Positions 44,376 to 56,157 of a stretch of DNA of 64,000 nt are shown here, piece by piece (the stretch's first letter is position 1; every line of letters begins with the position of its first letter). The notes beneath the pieces were generated by a model. That model worked only from the letters and a program-made list of their open reading frames with translations. It made no database searches and was not told the DNA's origin. This stretch comes from Moniliophthora roreri (taxonomy: Eukaryota > Basidiomycota > Agaricomycetes > Agaricales > Marasmiaceae): positions 496,001 to 560,000 of the forward strand of contig LATX02000233.1 in assembly GCA_001466705.2 (NCBI GenBank), in the 5' to 3' direction. The translations under genes were made by a program, and so were the position numbers.

Positions 44376-47178
44376 ATGTCTTCTGTGCACCCTGGCAAAC
44401 GCTTCACATTGGAGCCATGTCCCAAGCCTCTGAACAAGTGTGTACAATTCCCAGGTCACCTACAAGGCTTTGTGGTTAGTCCGACCAAGAAGCCAAATCA
44501 GAGCAAGAAGTTGGGTACAAAGCATTGAAAGTCGAAAAAACGGGAGAATGCTGATGCAGCTTTGTCTGGAGATCCCAAGAGCGGATGCAATACAAGCATG
44601 TCCAATGCAGTAGACAGCTTCTCTTTGGATAATGGCACCCTTGATGTTGCAGCACCACCAAGCTCGAGTATGGACAAGGCTCCTGGCCACACCATGGACA
44701 ATCCAACTACTGATAGAAGTGTCGACAGAGACGTGATGGTAGCAAATATTGGGATAGATGATGAGGAAGAGGCATATGCCAAATATGTGCAGCTTGTCGA
44801 CCAACAGTATATTATATACATGCAAGTCACAACGTTTCTGTATGTGGTCAAAGGTTTTGACAGCTACCAAAAGATAGGAAATGTGAGTCAAGGCAAGAGG
44901 CAGCATGCTTTCACTCACAATGATACACAGGGCTCATACTATCATCTGGAAGCCAGAATGAAGGGGGAGGACAATATCAATCTCAGCTGTAGATGCAATT
45001 TAGGAAAGATGGGGGGTGACTGCTTCCACAAGCGGTTCTATCAGGAGTTTCGAGACTCATGGTTCCAACAGAATGAGCAGGGACCAGAGACTAGTACGTT
45101 GCGTTTCAGTATCCTCCTACAAATGTTCGTTTTCTGATAGGGATATAGATGGGGCAGTCGTGCTATTCTTGCGACACATGATTGGCATGAGAGAGGAGAT
45201 ATGGCTGAATCGGTTTTTGGTCGAGTGCAGATCAGGTTCTATCGCAGCTCGCAGCCGCAGCATCGTGACATATGAAGGTTTGGATACCAGACAGGGGAAA
45301 TGGTCTTGTACCAAGCATATGGCCCCGGGAACGCATTGTACCCATATATCAAGAGTGAAGAAGTTGTTGCAGTTGATCATTGGGAAATGGGAGAATGGAG
45401 ACGAGGAGGGCTGCAAGGAGGAAAGCGAACCCAGTAACATGTATGTTGGTATGTGTCTAGGAACACTTTGTAGTACGTTCTTCTGACTGGTTGAAATGAA
45501 GTGGAAGGAGTCAACGTAGGCAATACCACAGAGCAGTCAATTTCATACCTTCCAATAATGCCTCCGAGCTGGGCAAGCTTGCCTGAGGACCCTGTGTTGT
45601 ATACTCGAGCAGATCCAAATGCTAAGGTGCCAGAAGTTCTGTCATTGGATGCTCTGTCTAGAAGCGCGTGTGGCCGTCACTTCTACGACAATGAATCCAG
45701 CAAAATGGAGAAGGAATGCACTGTATACACTCTTACTGGTCGGCATCACTGTCGTATTGAGGTCCAGAGCTGCCCAGCATGTCCACGAGCCCGCAAATGC
45801 CTTATTGCGGAGATGCACCAGAAAACCTCATTTGGAATGGGGTTACATTGTTGTTTGGAAGATGTCACTTACGAGATATGCTTAGACCTCCAACTTATCG
45901 ATATCCAGGTACCCTGCAGCACTTTCGGGGTCGCTACCCAAAGCAGCAATGGATTCCTGACCCTCCAAATAAAGGTGTTTCTGCATGAGCTGAAATGGCA
46001 AAATGGATTCGAAAATAGGCAGATAGGAAGGTCACAGAGCAGGCTGATCATGAAGGCAGCAGTGATGATACGGATACACCAACGTCTACCAGGCTTCAGA
46101 CAGATTTCTCCAGGTGCAAATCAGAGCTCTTGGCTGTAGTCAAGGAGCTGCTGACCGCTGAAGCACCAGCTGTAGCAGGAGTCTTATACGCAGTATATGG
46201 GGCCAATGCTGAGCAGAGAGATTGGCGGATGTGCCAGCACTATCGAGTGCTATTTGAACAGGTATAAGTCGCTTGATTTGTCATGGTAGTGGCATACTGA
46301 TATGGAGATCAGCTCTCTGCAAATGAATCCACGATGCAAATGGTTAATGAAAGTGGTCTCAAAGTGTTGAAGCAGTTTATTGAAAGCCCTACCCAGGAGA
46401 AGGCATCACTTTTAGTTGATGTTCCAGCTTCAATGACAGTCTTACAGTCAGAGCTGCAATTGGGAAAGGATATGAAGCTCTTGATTCTCCTCTGTAATGG
46501 ATGGCAAATTGGGCAGATACAGTACTGCTAACCTTGAAGAAAGAAGGTGACGAGAACCTGGAGAATATACGGAGCAATGTGGAAGGAGGGAATGACTGGA
46601 GAGAGGTAAGTAGAGATTATCAATACAGAAATTCAGTGCTTACTGAGAATCCACAGACTGGATGCTGTTATAGTCTTCCCCAGATACGAATGAGACCAGA
46701 ATATCCAAATATACTTGGTGATACTAAACCGGAAAAGGATACGAAACATGGAGGAAAGTGCTCAAAGTACTATTCCACATACAGAGAGCAACAGCTTACC
46801 GGTGGGCTAATGTGTGCCTGGTGTACTCACAGCATCTGCTATGGTTTTCATTGTATACCCAAAGGTGAAGGTTGAGATGATGTCTTTTCCGCAATGGTAA
46901 CATGCTGGCCAAAGGCATCCAAACGAGTCATATACAACTTTGCTTGCACTCTTGAGCCATATTGCATGACGAGAGAACCCGAATTCTTCTCCGAGACACT
47001 ATTCCTCATTGATCACTTCCATGCCAAAGGACATACAAAATGTTCCTCTGCAGCATTTTTATCGACCTATAGTGAAGTGGACGGAGAGGTAGACAAGACC
47101 AACTCTAGTGCAGCAGAGTGTGGTAATAGCAGTATTGGTCGGATTTGGAAAGCAGTCACATGCGTCAGAATCGAGTGA
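44376..47178 (+). pseudogene. SWIM / cysteine-cluster KDZ-like transposon gene
   Basis: ATG 44376 opens a basic N-terminus (MSSVHPGKRFTLEP, then TKKPNQSKK). Exon 1 runs to 45093 and holds LSCRCNLGKMGGDCFHKRF, a SWIM-type CxC...CxH finger. Exon 2 (from 45149) has IVTYEGLDTRQGKWSC and THCTHI. Then comes CTVYTLTGRHHCRIEVQSCP with CPACP, resembling cysteine clusters associated with KDZ transposases. A later frame gives LQMVN-like and KVLKQFIESPTQEKAS (46.3 kb). The last open region (46501-47178) has GGLMCAWCTHSICYGFHCIP, VIYNFACTLEPYCMTREPEFF, LFLIDHFHAKGHTKCS and NSSAAECGN. In family members as I remember them the first motif is YDFACAL, so a catalytic Asp is probably Asn here. Stops include TGA 44522 and 46873 (CGA-like). 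About 80 codons appear deleted near 45800. Confidence 0.65.
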
Positions 47179-47777
47179 TTCTGTACACCAAACATTACTT
47201 GTCAATTTGGAATTGCATCCAGATTCGTAAAATGCAAGGTCTGTAGGGGATAATAGAGTAAAATTAGAATGTCAAAAAATACTATTGTTAATATGAACTC
47301 ACAGTGTTAACATCCTGGTGCGATGTTATGAGAGTCTCAAAGGAACCTCCTGAGTGGCGAAAATAGGTAGGTAATAGTGGGTTGACTAGTCAGTAGAAGA
47401 CGGTCTCAGCTTCCTTCGTAATTGTCGAAATTTATATATGCTTACCATAGAGCCTATCAGTGAGTTAATAGAAACTAGAGTGAAAGGTTCATATGAACCA
47501 TGGCGAGGCAACGTGAAAGCAGGAGTGTGACTGTCACTGACAACATGTGACTCTGACAGGCACATTACCATGATACAAGGGTCACCTGCTTTCTAGAACC
47601 AATGGTCGCCTGATTTTACCAGTGGTGATAGCTAAAAGCACTCCTGCAGTTTCGAAGTGCGACTTTGAGGCTACTTTGTTTATCATCTTTCTTCTCCCTA
47701 TGTAGACTGGTGTATCGTGTATTGGGTTGTCAATTGCATGCGATGTGACCAGAACAACAATCATGCACGTCGTTTAT
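47179..47777. other. 3' flank, no clear gene
   Basis: Short ORFs only. A perfect 14-bp palindrome GGTTCATATGAACC at 47486-47499 belongs to the same motif class as the array at 49.7-51.05 kb. Confidence 0.4.
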
Positions 47778-49529
47778 TTATATCAAGATTAACAATTCTT
47801 TATATACTATAACAATGTTATCATCTTTATGAAATAGTTCCCAGTCTTGTATGCCTCTATTCGCAACCCTTTGATGAACAGCATCCCAGAATGACTTCTG
47901 TCGATCATATGCTATGGTCTTCGCATCCCTTCTCCAAATTATGAGCATCTTCGATACAGTGGTTGTTTGTGCTTCCTCATACACGATTTGTGCGATCCTG
48001 AAGAGGAAATTAAGAAATAGAACACCGAAACCTTTGTGTGACGTGCACATGATAAAGATCCCTGCAGATTCTGAGCATTCCTGAAGCATGGCCAGAGTAA
48101 TATTGAGTACGATCGTTCAGTGCTTGCCTGAAAATACGGCTCTTGGGCTCGGGAGGCAGGACATAGAGAACCATTGTTGGGGAAGTAGATTCAAACAGTG
48201 CATGTGACTATGCAGATAGACTGCACTTCATGGAAGTATTGTTAATGACAAGAGGCAGCATCTCCATCAGAAGGTAACATAACAGTGTTTTTATCATACA
48301 AAGACTTGCCATGGCAAAGTAAGTTACAAATAAATAAATTTGACAAGTTTGTTGACTATTGGTCCAATGCCCATTTTTGAGTTTGACTGGCAGTGAACTC
48401 TCGAGCAAAGAACACATCTGATTTGCCTCAATTATGAAACACATAGATGGCTCCTCCTTGCCATCCTAGACCATCCCGAAGTGCTGAAATGCTTCTTGAC
48501 ATTAGTAGAGAAGATTCACAATCAAATTATGGAGATCGCTTACGCATTGGAATATACAGCAGGCTGAATACCCTGCACCACCACATAGTACTGGGGAGTA
48601 CCTCTGTCCAGTGGTTCATCATTCAGAGCTCCAACAACTCCTGTTTGAAAGGCCTGTTGATAGACATCATGGGCAATTTCATAGCTTGGAAACCCTTTGA
48701 ACACTCCACCTGAGGAACGATCCTCTGCATGAGCCTGGTACCTGCGAAAAATTGTTGGGCGAACGTCTAAGTGAAGATGTGATTACATACAGAGTACGAT
48801 AGAATCCAGGTCACCTCCCGCGGTATACAACAAATCCCTTGTTACCAGATGCGGTAGTTGGAGACAATATAGGTGTGACATTTCCCCGGTCAGTGTTTGG
48901 ACCTGATGTACCACCAGAAACCAATCCCACACAACTTGGGCCAGGCATAGCTTGGGCTGGAACCAGAGGTTGATATGGAGGAGGGTTGGTCTGAGAATCA
49001 GATGCAAGGCCAGGGTTTGAAGGACGAGCCTCTTCATCCTGACAGAACTTAGGAGTGGATGAGTGCATGGAGTTTGATACCACATACTGTCCAGGTAGGC
49101 TCTCTTTGTGTGTCTGAATCCCCTTCTGAGCTATCCGATACGACAATTTCCAATGTGACGTCTGGGTCTGAATCGGTTATTGAACAGCCTCATGAATCAC
49201 GTATAACTGCTCTGCCAGTATGAGTTTGAGGTTCTTGCTGAGTGACATCTGTTTGAAGATAAGACGAAATGGATGTATCAGAAAATCAGAACCGACACAC
49301 CCACAAGCATTTCAGCACAACTGATAAGTTGAGCTCCAAGGGTTGATGTAAGGAGCTGCAACTCATATCTGATTCAAAGGATGGGCATACCTCTGTGTTC
49401 TGGGTCATCCACATGATCCAGCTCTGTCAGAATGAGTGATGAGACAGACCATCTTCCGAAAAGCACACCATTAAGCACATCTCCCAGTGACTGACTCTCA
49501 AAAATGTCGTCTGCAAATGCTGAGCCCAT
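47778..49529 (-). pseudogene. Gene with two RNase H1 N-terminal-like domains
   Basis: ATG 49529 begins MGSAFADDIFESQS and the exon ends HVDDPEHR at a GT donor near 49400; a TATA-like run lies about 30 bp upstream. Further exons give a Pro/Ser-rich stretch (49146-48850), then GNKGFVVYRGR-stop-PGFYRTL joined across an intron to YQAHAEDRSSGGVFKGF, and a second unit QYYVVVQGIQPAVYSNA joined to EAFQHFGMV. The pattern YVVxxGxxPGVY...GxxFKxF is that of the RNase H1 N-terminal (caulimovirus P6-like) fold, which binds RNA/DNA hybrids. The TGA in the first unit fits CGA. A final exon region (48089-47778) is mostly open. The assignment is from motif shape only. Confidence 0.5.
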
Positions 49530-49727
49530 GGCTGCGATAAAAGTGTGGAAGAAGACTTGCTATATATTGCTGTCGTCAGTATTACTGCCCCCCGCCACTC
49601 TTTTTTCCATTGGACCATCAGGTTATCTATTGTCTGTCGAGCGTTCTTTGGACAATGGTGGGCGGAAGGATGGAGCACTGTTATCGGATGCCGATGTCAC
49701 ACTGTCAGAACGCACACCTAGGCATCA

Positions 49728-51050
49728 AGTTCAAACAAACTAGACCAGACCTCTGCCAGGACTGATGGTTTGTACGATTGAGAAGTATTCCCAGTCTGTA
49801 TGGTGCTGGTTTGTCAGAACTGCATGTGTTGCAAGACCTGTGCCTAGATGGACAGTTTGTATGAACTCGGCTGGCTCCTTAGGTGTCGGTGGATTCGAGG
49901 TAACTCACCATGCATGCCAGTTCACACAGTCCCTGGCTGTATAATATGGGAAGCTTATCGAAATCCAGGACCTGTATCAAGATAGACAGTTTGCATAGAC
50001 TGAGCTAGCTCTCTAGGTGTCGGTAGTCTGAGGTAACTCACCATACATGCCAGCTCATACAATCTCTGACCGCACGATGCCAGGAGTTTATCAGAACCAC
50101 ACATCTTGTAGAAGTTGCGTCAAGATAAACAGCTCATGTGGACCGAGCCAGCTCTCTGGGTGTCGGTGATTTCAAGATAACTCGCTTCCGCATGTGTTGG
50201 GAAACTGGGATAGCCCACCATTCGCTAGTCCATATATACTGACCTTTTCCAGGGGTACTGTGTTTCAAGTTCATACATACCGAGGTCATCTCAGAACTGG
50301 GTACAATGCAGCTAGTTTGTGCTAGTCCATAGTAACTGTTTAAGAAAACGAGGTCATGAGCAGTTTCCCAGTCTGTATGGTCTTCTGTATCGCGATGCCA
50401 GGTTGGTGGTTTGTAGAAACTGGGTGTCTTGCTACCACAGAGGCCTGGTTCACGCAAACCACGTCAATATGGGGTCAAAATGCTGAGTTCGTGCAAACTC
50501 ACCAGGCATGCCAGTTTTAATCTCTGTGTCAGCAGCTTGTCATACCGACCAAGTTCAAACAAACTGGACCAAGAGTGACACAGTTCATGAGGACTGAGCA
50601 GACTCCCCAGTCTGTATGGTCTTCTGTATCGCAATGCCAGGTTGGTGGTTTGTAGAAACTGGGTGTCTTGCTACTACAGAGCCTGGTTCACATGAACTAC
50701 GTCAATACAGAGGTCGAAATGCTGAGTTTGAGCAAACTCACCTACAACTGCCAGTTTGAGCGAACCATATTGACAGTCAGCTTATTTATACTCGACCATG
50801 CTCCCAGTGTAGTTGAACCCTGCTGTCCTGCTGATAGTCTCCAGTTATCATAAACCTGCAACACTCCATGAACTGAGTTAGTTCTGGCAGACTGCATTAA
50901 CTGGCCCTGATGCTCACATGGTGTAACCAATCGCCACGGGTTTATTGGAGCTGATCGACACATTCAGGATGTACTTCAGCTCCTATAAGCCTGGTCTATG
51001 ATATGGTGCAGTGCAGATGAACCATGAGAGAAAAAGGTGTTGGATCAATT
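49728..51050. repeat. Array of about 20 imperfect 14-bp palindromes
   Basis: The motif (A/G)GTT(T/C)(G/A)NN(C/R)(A)AACT recurs with dyad symmetry: 49728 AGTTCAAACAAACT, 49854 AGTTTGTATGAACT, 49988 AGTTTGCATAGACT, 50314 AGTTTGTGCTAGTC, 50486 AGTTCGTGCAAACT, 50552 AGTTCAAACAAACT, 50582 AGTTCATGAGGACT, 50647 GGTTTGTAGAAACT, 50685 GGTTCACATGAACT, 50725 AGTTTGAGCAAACT, 50753 AGTTTGAGCGAACC, and weaker copies between. Some are 134-143 bp apart within degenerate repeat units that also share GGTGTCGGT and AACTCACCAT. No gene is present. It looks like a multi-site protein-binding array. Confidence 0.7.
50367..50845 (+). repeat. Direct tandem repeat, period 239 bp
   Basis: CCCAGTCTGTATGGTCTTCT starts at 50367 and again at 50606. 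The following sequence (GATGCCAGGTTGGTGGTTTG, then CTGGTTCAC and the AAACTCACC motif) is repeated with few differences. The repeat lies within the palindrome array. Confidence 0.75.
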
Positions 51051-51197
51051 CGTACAAACTGCAGTAGTATACAGGGTCACAAAAGAAAAGAAGAGGACTT
51101 GTAGCCGAACATTATTCTGAAAGATGTGAGCGGGCGTGGAACATTTTGACTGTTATGCTCACAAGGTCTCGTGGGCCCTTTCTCCCATAGCTGCCCC

Positions 51198-51406
51198 AAT
51201 ATATTGTATTATCTATTAATTCTCAGAATTTGAAAATTCCATATCTTTTGCTGCTGAAAATTTAGTATTCTCCAGGCATATTCTTGTTGAGAGGACACAA
51301 TTGAAATTTAGAATTTATATATGGTTTTATAAAAATTCTCTTTGCAAGAAGATTAAGTGTTTTCTCAATCAGAAAACCACGTTAAAAGAACACCTCGTAC
51401 GTAGTG
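51198..51406 (-). mobile_element. CACTA-element terminal fragment
   Basis: This is the reverse complement of about 18381-18590, the left end of the CACTA element, ending ACGTAGTG. The other end and its inverted repeat are missing at 51197, so no target duplication can be tested. A second member of the family in 64 kb. Confidence 0.85.
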
Positions 51407-51959
51407 ATAATAGAACAACCCACGGATGGAAAAAATAAAATAAAATATGGGTTGTGGTGCCGCCAATGGATCTGAATAACAGATGATAATGAGCTTGGAG
51501 GCGGATGAGAAATTAAGGAGAGTCATCAAGGACAAAAGGATGCCTTCCAGAACCACACAAATGATAATTTGGCAAGAGATTGAGATAAAATAACATCAAC
51601 AAGAAGGCAACAGAGGCAGGACCAGGAATGGAAGGTGGTGGATGATAATTCAGATGAGGAAGGCAGAATTATTGTGCTGAAGCTGGACCTAAAATCGGGG
51701 GACTAAGAAGGAATTATAATTGTTCTGAATAGAGGGATAAACCTTGGAGAGAATAATTATAGGATCATGGAGGAGAGAGCATGACAGCCAAAACATCATG
51801 TGGCTGGCAATTTATCATTCACCCTTGACATCCATTATAATGGCAGCCTGATGCAGAGAGAGAAGAGAGAGAGAAGAATTATCATCTCCAAGGCCTTTCT
51901 CTATGCGGGATGTATTAAAATGGGACAGGATGGCATCCTTGGTATGTATTACTATATTC
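51407..51959. other. Purine-rich stretch, no gene recognised
   Basis: Purine-rich on the plus strand and with only short ORFs. It abuts the truncated gag of gypsy family 3 at about 51960. Confidence 0.4.
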
Positions 51960-53210
51960 CTACATGGACTCCTCAATATTCATGGTAGGAAGTACTGTTG
52001 GTGGCTGGAGTGGATATGCTAAAGGCATTGCTGCACTTAGCATTGCTGTTCCTACTCCTGGGTTGACTGGTGGAACTCCAGCTCCCAATGCAAAACTCCC
52101 TAATCCCATATATACATCTCCTGAGCTTGCACTCATAATCATCTCTGCTTGTTCCATAACTTCCTGAAGTTTCCATGGATCCATTCTTCTTCTTCCATCT
52201 TCAGTTTCCAAATTTAACTTGTTCAGGAACCAATCAGCCATCCTAATTCAGACTCTTTCTCGAACTGATGGTTCTAAACCTGCTAAATAAAAGCCTATCA
52301 CTTCAAAATTTGAAATCATAGGTGGATCTCTCATCAATTTAGCTGCTTCTAGCTTAAATGCCCTATGATATGCTCTAAGTTTCTCTAGATCCCAGTCTGT
52401 AGCTTTCTGATATACTGCTACAATCTTCTGTAACCTGACCATTGATCCTTGGCCATTATCAACTGAATCTGGGAATTCTCTGAATAATAATTTCTTGAAC
52501 TCACTCCATGAGTGGCCCAATTCTTCTTTTCTATCTTGTAGTTGCTGTCTGAGATCATATGAAAACTTCAACATCGCTAGATAGATCTTTGACATGTCCT
52601 CCTTAACCTGGGCTATGTCTAATGCATTCTCAAAATCTTCTAGCCATGGTTGAAGAGTTGTAGGTCACAACTTATCAAATCAGTCTATCTTCAATAATAT
52701 TTTCAATACTCTCTCATTTCATACTTCTTTGGCTGCTGCATCTGTAAGTGTATTCCACTTTTCTCTCTGTGCTAAGTCTGCCATTGTAGTCTGTCCTGCT
52801 ACAGTAATATCTTCTGTAATTTCTTTGTCTGGTTCAAAATATTCTTCTTCTTCCAAGCTGGAACTACTGCTCTGTCCCATCTGTTCAGGAGACTCCCTCA
52901 GTGAAAGTATTAACAGTGTATTAGATGGTGCTCTTAATCTATATCTTCTAGGTGCTGGACTGAGAATAAATTCCTCTTGTGACTGTGGAAATCTTTCTGC
53001 AGTACCAAATGTTGAAGCTGGATATACAAGTACTCTGCTTCTAGTAAAACTCTCTGCAGGTGGTAGTAACTGTGAGCCTGTAGTTCTCATATGACTCCTT
53101 GTCACTCTCCTTCCTACACTGGACTGTGATGACAATGAAGCTTCGACTTGACTAGACAAAGCTCCTTCTGTCTGTGGACTGGAACCTTGAACAAATTCTT
53201 CAATGGTTCA
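51960..53210 (-). pseudogene. Gypsy family-3 gag
   Basis: ORFs 53159-52719, 52595-52248 and 52241-51960 form a gag N-terminus and capsid. The first is Ser/Glu-rich (SSSSSLEEEEYFEPDKEI). The second has SKIYLAMLKFSYDLRQQLQ and SWSEFKKLLFREFPD, clearly homologous to family-2 gag. The third has LNKLNLETEDGRRRMDPW. Isolated stops separate them. The nucleocapsid and pol are missing at the junction near 51960. The long repeat at 54.36 kb and above would be its 5' LTR. Confidence 0.75.
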
Positions 53211-53471
53211 TTTCTTTGGACTAATTTTGACTAGCCCTTACTCTGGATCTTTACTTGTCTCTAAGATCTCTAGTGTTTTTTAAGTCAAATCTCTTCAAGA
53301 CTTAACTAATATTCTCTATCTAATCATCTTTTCTGAAGCTTATCTCTTCACAATAAGCAATTCACTGATAATATTCTCTAGAACCACCCTCATGGTGGGC
53401 TCCAGATGAAGATGCTCAAAAGCCTATGCCTCTACTATGAAAACACAAGGCCTGTGGTGCCGAAATACCCT
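52584..53471 (-). repeat. Gag block duplicated at a join, copy A
   Basis: This sequence recurs at 53473-54359 with an offset of 889 bp and a few percent differences, mostly transitions. An N at 53472 sits at the join. Different alleles or element copies placed side by side would explain it. Confidence 0.75.
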
Positions 53472-53472
53472 N

Positions 53473-54359
53473 GATCTTTGACATGTCCTCCTTAACCTGG
53501 GCTATGTCTAATGCATTCTCAAAATCTTCTAGCCATGGTTGAAGAGTTGTAGGTCACAACTTATCAAATCAGTCTATCTTCAATAATATTTTCAATACTC
53601 TCTCATTTTGTACTTCTTTGGCTGCTGCATCTGTAAGTGTATTCCACTTTTCTCTCGGTGCTAAGTCTGCCATTGTAGTCTGTTCTGCTACAGTAATATC
53701 TTCTGTAATTTCTTCTTCTGGTTCAAAGTATTCTTCTTCTTCCGAGCTGGAACTACTGCTCTGTTCCATCTGTTTGGGAGACTCTCTTGGTGAAAGTATT
53801 AACGGTGTATTAGGTGGTGCTCTTAATCTATATCTTCTAGGTGCTGGACTGAGAATAAATTCCTCTTGTGACTGTGGAAATCTTTCTGCAGTACCAAATG
53901 TTGAAGCTGGATATACGGGTACTCCGCTTCTAGTAAAACTCTCTCAGGTGGTGGTAACTGTGAGCCTGTAGTTCACGTATGACTCCTTGTCACTCTCCTT
54001 CCTACACTGGACTGTGATGACAATGAAGCTTCAACTTGACTAGACAAAGCTTCTTCTGTCTGTGGACTGGAACCTTGAACAAATTCTTCAATGGTTTGTT
54101 TCTTTGGACTAATCTTAACTGGCCCTTACTCTAGATCTTTACTTGTCTCTAAGATCTCTAGTGTTTTTCAGTCAAATCTCTTCAAGACTTAACTAATATT
54201 CTCTATCTGATCGTCTTTTCTGAAGCTTATCTCTTCGCAGTAAGCAATTCACTGATAATATTCTCTGGAACCTCCCTCGTGGTGGGCTCCAGATGAAGAT
54301 GCTCAAAAACCTATGCCTCTACTATGAAAACACAAGGCCTGTGGTGCCGAAATACCCTT
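53473..54359 (-). repeat. Gag block duplicated at a join, copy B
   Basis: Second copy of 52584-53471. It continues past GTGGTGCCGAAATACCC into the family-3 LTR. It repeats the gag N-terminus on the minus strand, with SSSSSSEEEEYFEPEEEI. Confidence 0.75.
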
Positions 54360-55950
54360 AAAAAAAGGTATATATATAAGTTCTTGATTCTCAGTTTTGT
54401 TTGCGAGTTGGTTTGGTGTGGTTCACTGTTACTGCAACATCAAGAATAATTCTCAATGTCTCACTCAGTAGTTCAGAGATGATTGCCTTTAATACAACTT
54501 CTCAGATCAAAAATGTGTGTTCTTTTGTATAATATTTATCGATTTTGTGGTTTTATTAATCACTTTGAAAGCAAATACTAGTATAGATTTCAACCAGAAA
54601 CTGCCCAAAGAATAAACTTCTTCTAAGTGAGAACAAAGGTACCTCTTGTACCTGAATATAGCCCTCTTAGCTATGTTCTGCAATGATTCTCAAGAGGACA
54701 AATCTTCTAGACACTGCTAGCCTGAAACTCTCTCTAATTCACATCAAAACACCAGACTATACTGATGCATGTCAGCTACCCTCTTAGTAGACTGATACAA
54801 TGTTTCTCTTATCAGAAAACACGCCTCTTGCGTTAAAAACTAAGCTCTTTCTAGCTTTTATTAATATCTCTGGTTTGGGTTACAATCTCAAGTCTCAACT
54901 AGCCTGTGCCTCTTGCACAACTAAATAAGCTAGGGCTCAAAGTGGTTGAAAAATACCAATCGCCAGTAGCTCTTCTACCTGAACAACAACATCATACACT
55001 CTGGTAATTGGTGGGCAGTATCTCTCCTGCTTTCCACCTACAAAACACATCCCTTTATATACTCTACAACATAAATAATCTAATATATCTGTCACAAATA
55101 CAAATAAAACTGAGTCAGGTGATAAATATTATATAAACTGAGCTGTGTTTGGTAATTTCTCTGTCAGTGTCCAATTGTAGTCAGGCTTCATAGCCATAAT
55201 CTCTTTTATTCTTTTTCTTTGATGATTGTGCCATCTTCTGACACTAACTGTTTGCAATTCCCTCTATCAAATGGCTCTCCTTCCAACTCCATTTGAAAAT
55301 ATTATACTTCCATGCCGCTCTGCATGGTTTCTTCCTTCTCTGTCTTCTGTCATCTGCTCTATAGACACACAACATGCTTTCTTTTTCATGTATAAAGCAT
55401 ATGCGTAGGCTTGGCCATGCTGCCTTCTCATCATACAGCTTTGTCTTCTGTTCTTCCGTGATACAGGCACCCTTCTGGTAGCCAATCATCTATTTCATTC
55501 TTCAATTTGACATTTGGTATCTTGATAATTTGTCATCCTCTGTTTCATATCCATTTCTCAATAATATTCTCATATGTGTATCATTGAAGGCTTTTATTCT
55601 TCCTTCAAGTTGGGTATAGATTGGAAATATCATTAAAAGTGAAAATATTCCCTTTAGTATGCTTTCGATAGAGAAGTATTATGTAGTGTTATTCCCTACA
55701 GGTTTCAGGATGCTCCTCTGTGTTCAGATTCACTGTTTATTCTCATACTAGCAGTGGTCAGGTACTCTTGTATGGCCTACCATCAACCATTACTCTGCTA
55801 ATATTTTATATCCTTCTCTACTACTTGCTTTGACTAGCTGCTCAGGGCTCGCACTAGTCCTCAATTCCCTTATCTATGTCATTTTCAACCATAAAAGTGC
55901 AAAATATTCTCTATTTGCATGCAAAATGAAAGGTAAAAGTTATGCATATC
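54360..55950 (-). repeat. Probable family-3 LTR, copy A
   Basis: It lies upstream of gag on the minus strand. TATATATATA near 54370 could be its TATA box. The right end, read on the minus strand, is TGATATGCATAAC. From 54658 it matches 56563-57868. No protein is encoded. Confidence 0.55.
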
Positions 55951-56157
55951 AATGTCCTCCTACTTCAGGATCCCAGAATCCATAATCATCCCTATAGGGC
56001 TGCTGGAATACCCTCAATTTTGTTCTGTAGGCTTGAAAGATAGTCAAAGAACACATAGAGATCAATGAGGCTAGTTAGCATGGCATTTTAGGTCGAGGGT
56101 AGGAGGTAAAGTGACAAAAGACATACTGCTCCAAAACTTGCTCTTCTCTAGTCCAAA
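55951..56157. other. Flank of family-3 LTR copy A
   Basis: Unique sequence between the repeat end and the ATG at 56158. It contains no recognisable signal besides a possible promoter. Confidence 0.3.

Noticed and set aside
44303..47178. TET/JBP dioxygenase accompanying the KDZ-like gene
   Set aside because: Known for some mushroom KDZ transposons, so I looked for HxD...H motifs in the flanking genes and found none that fit.
32651..51050. Helitron carrying captured genes
   Set aside because: No Rep/helicase motifs and no CTRR-hairpin end were seen; the transposase-like motifs are of another type.
51973..52176. Alternative minus-strand ORF over the gag end
   Set aside because: It is a shadow frame of the gag ORF 52241-51960.
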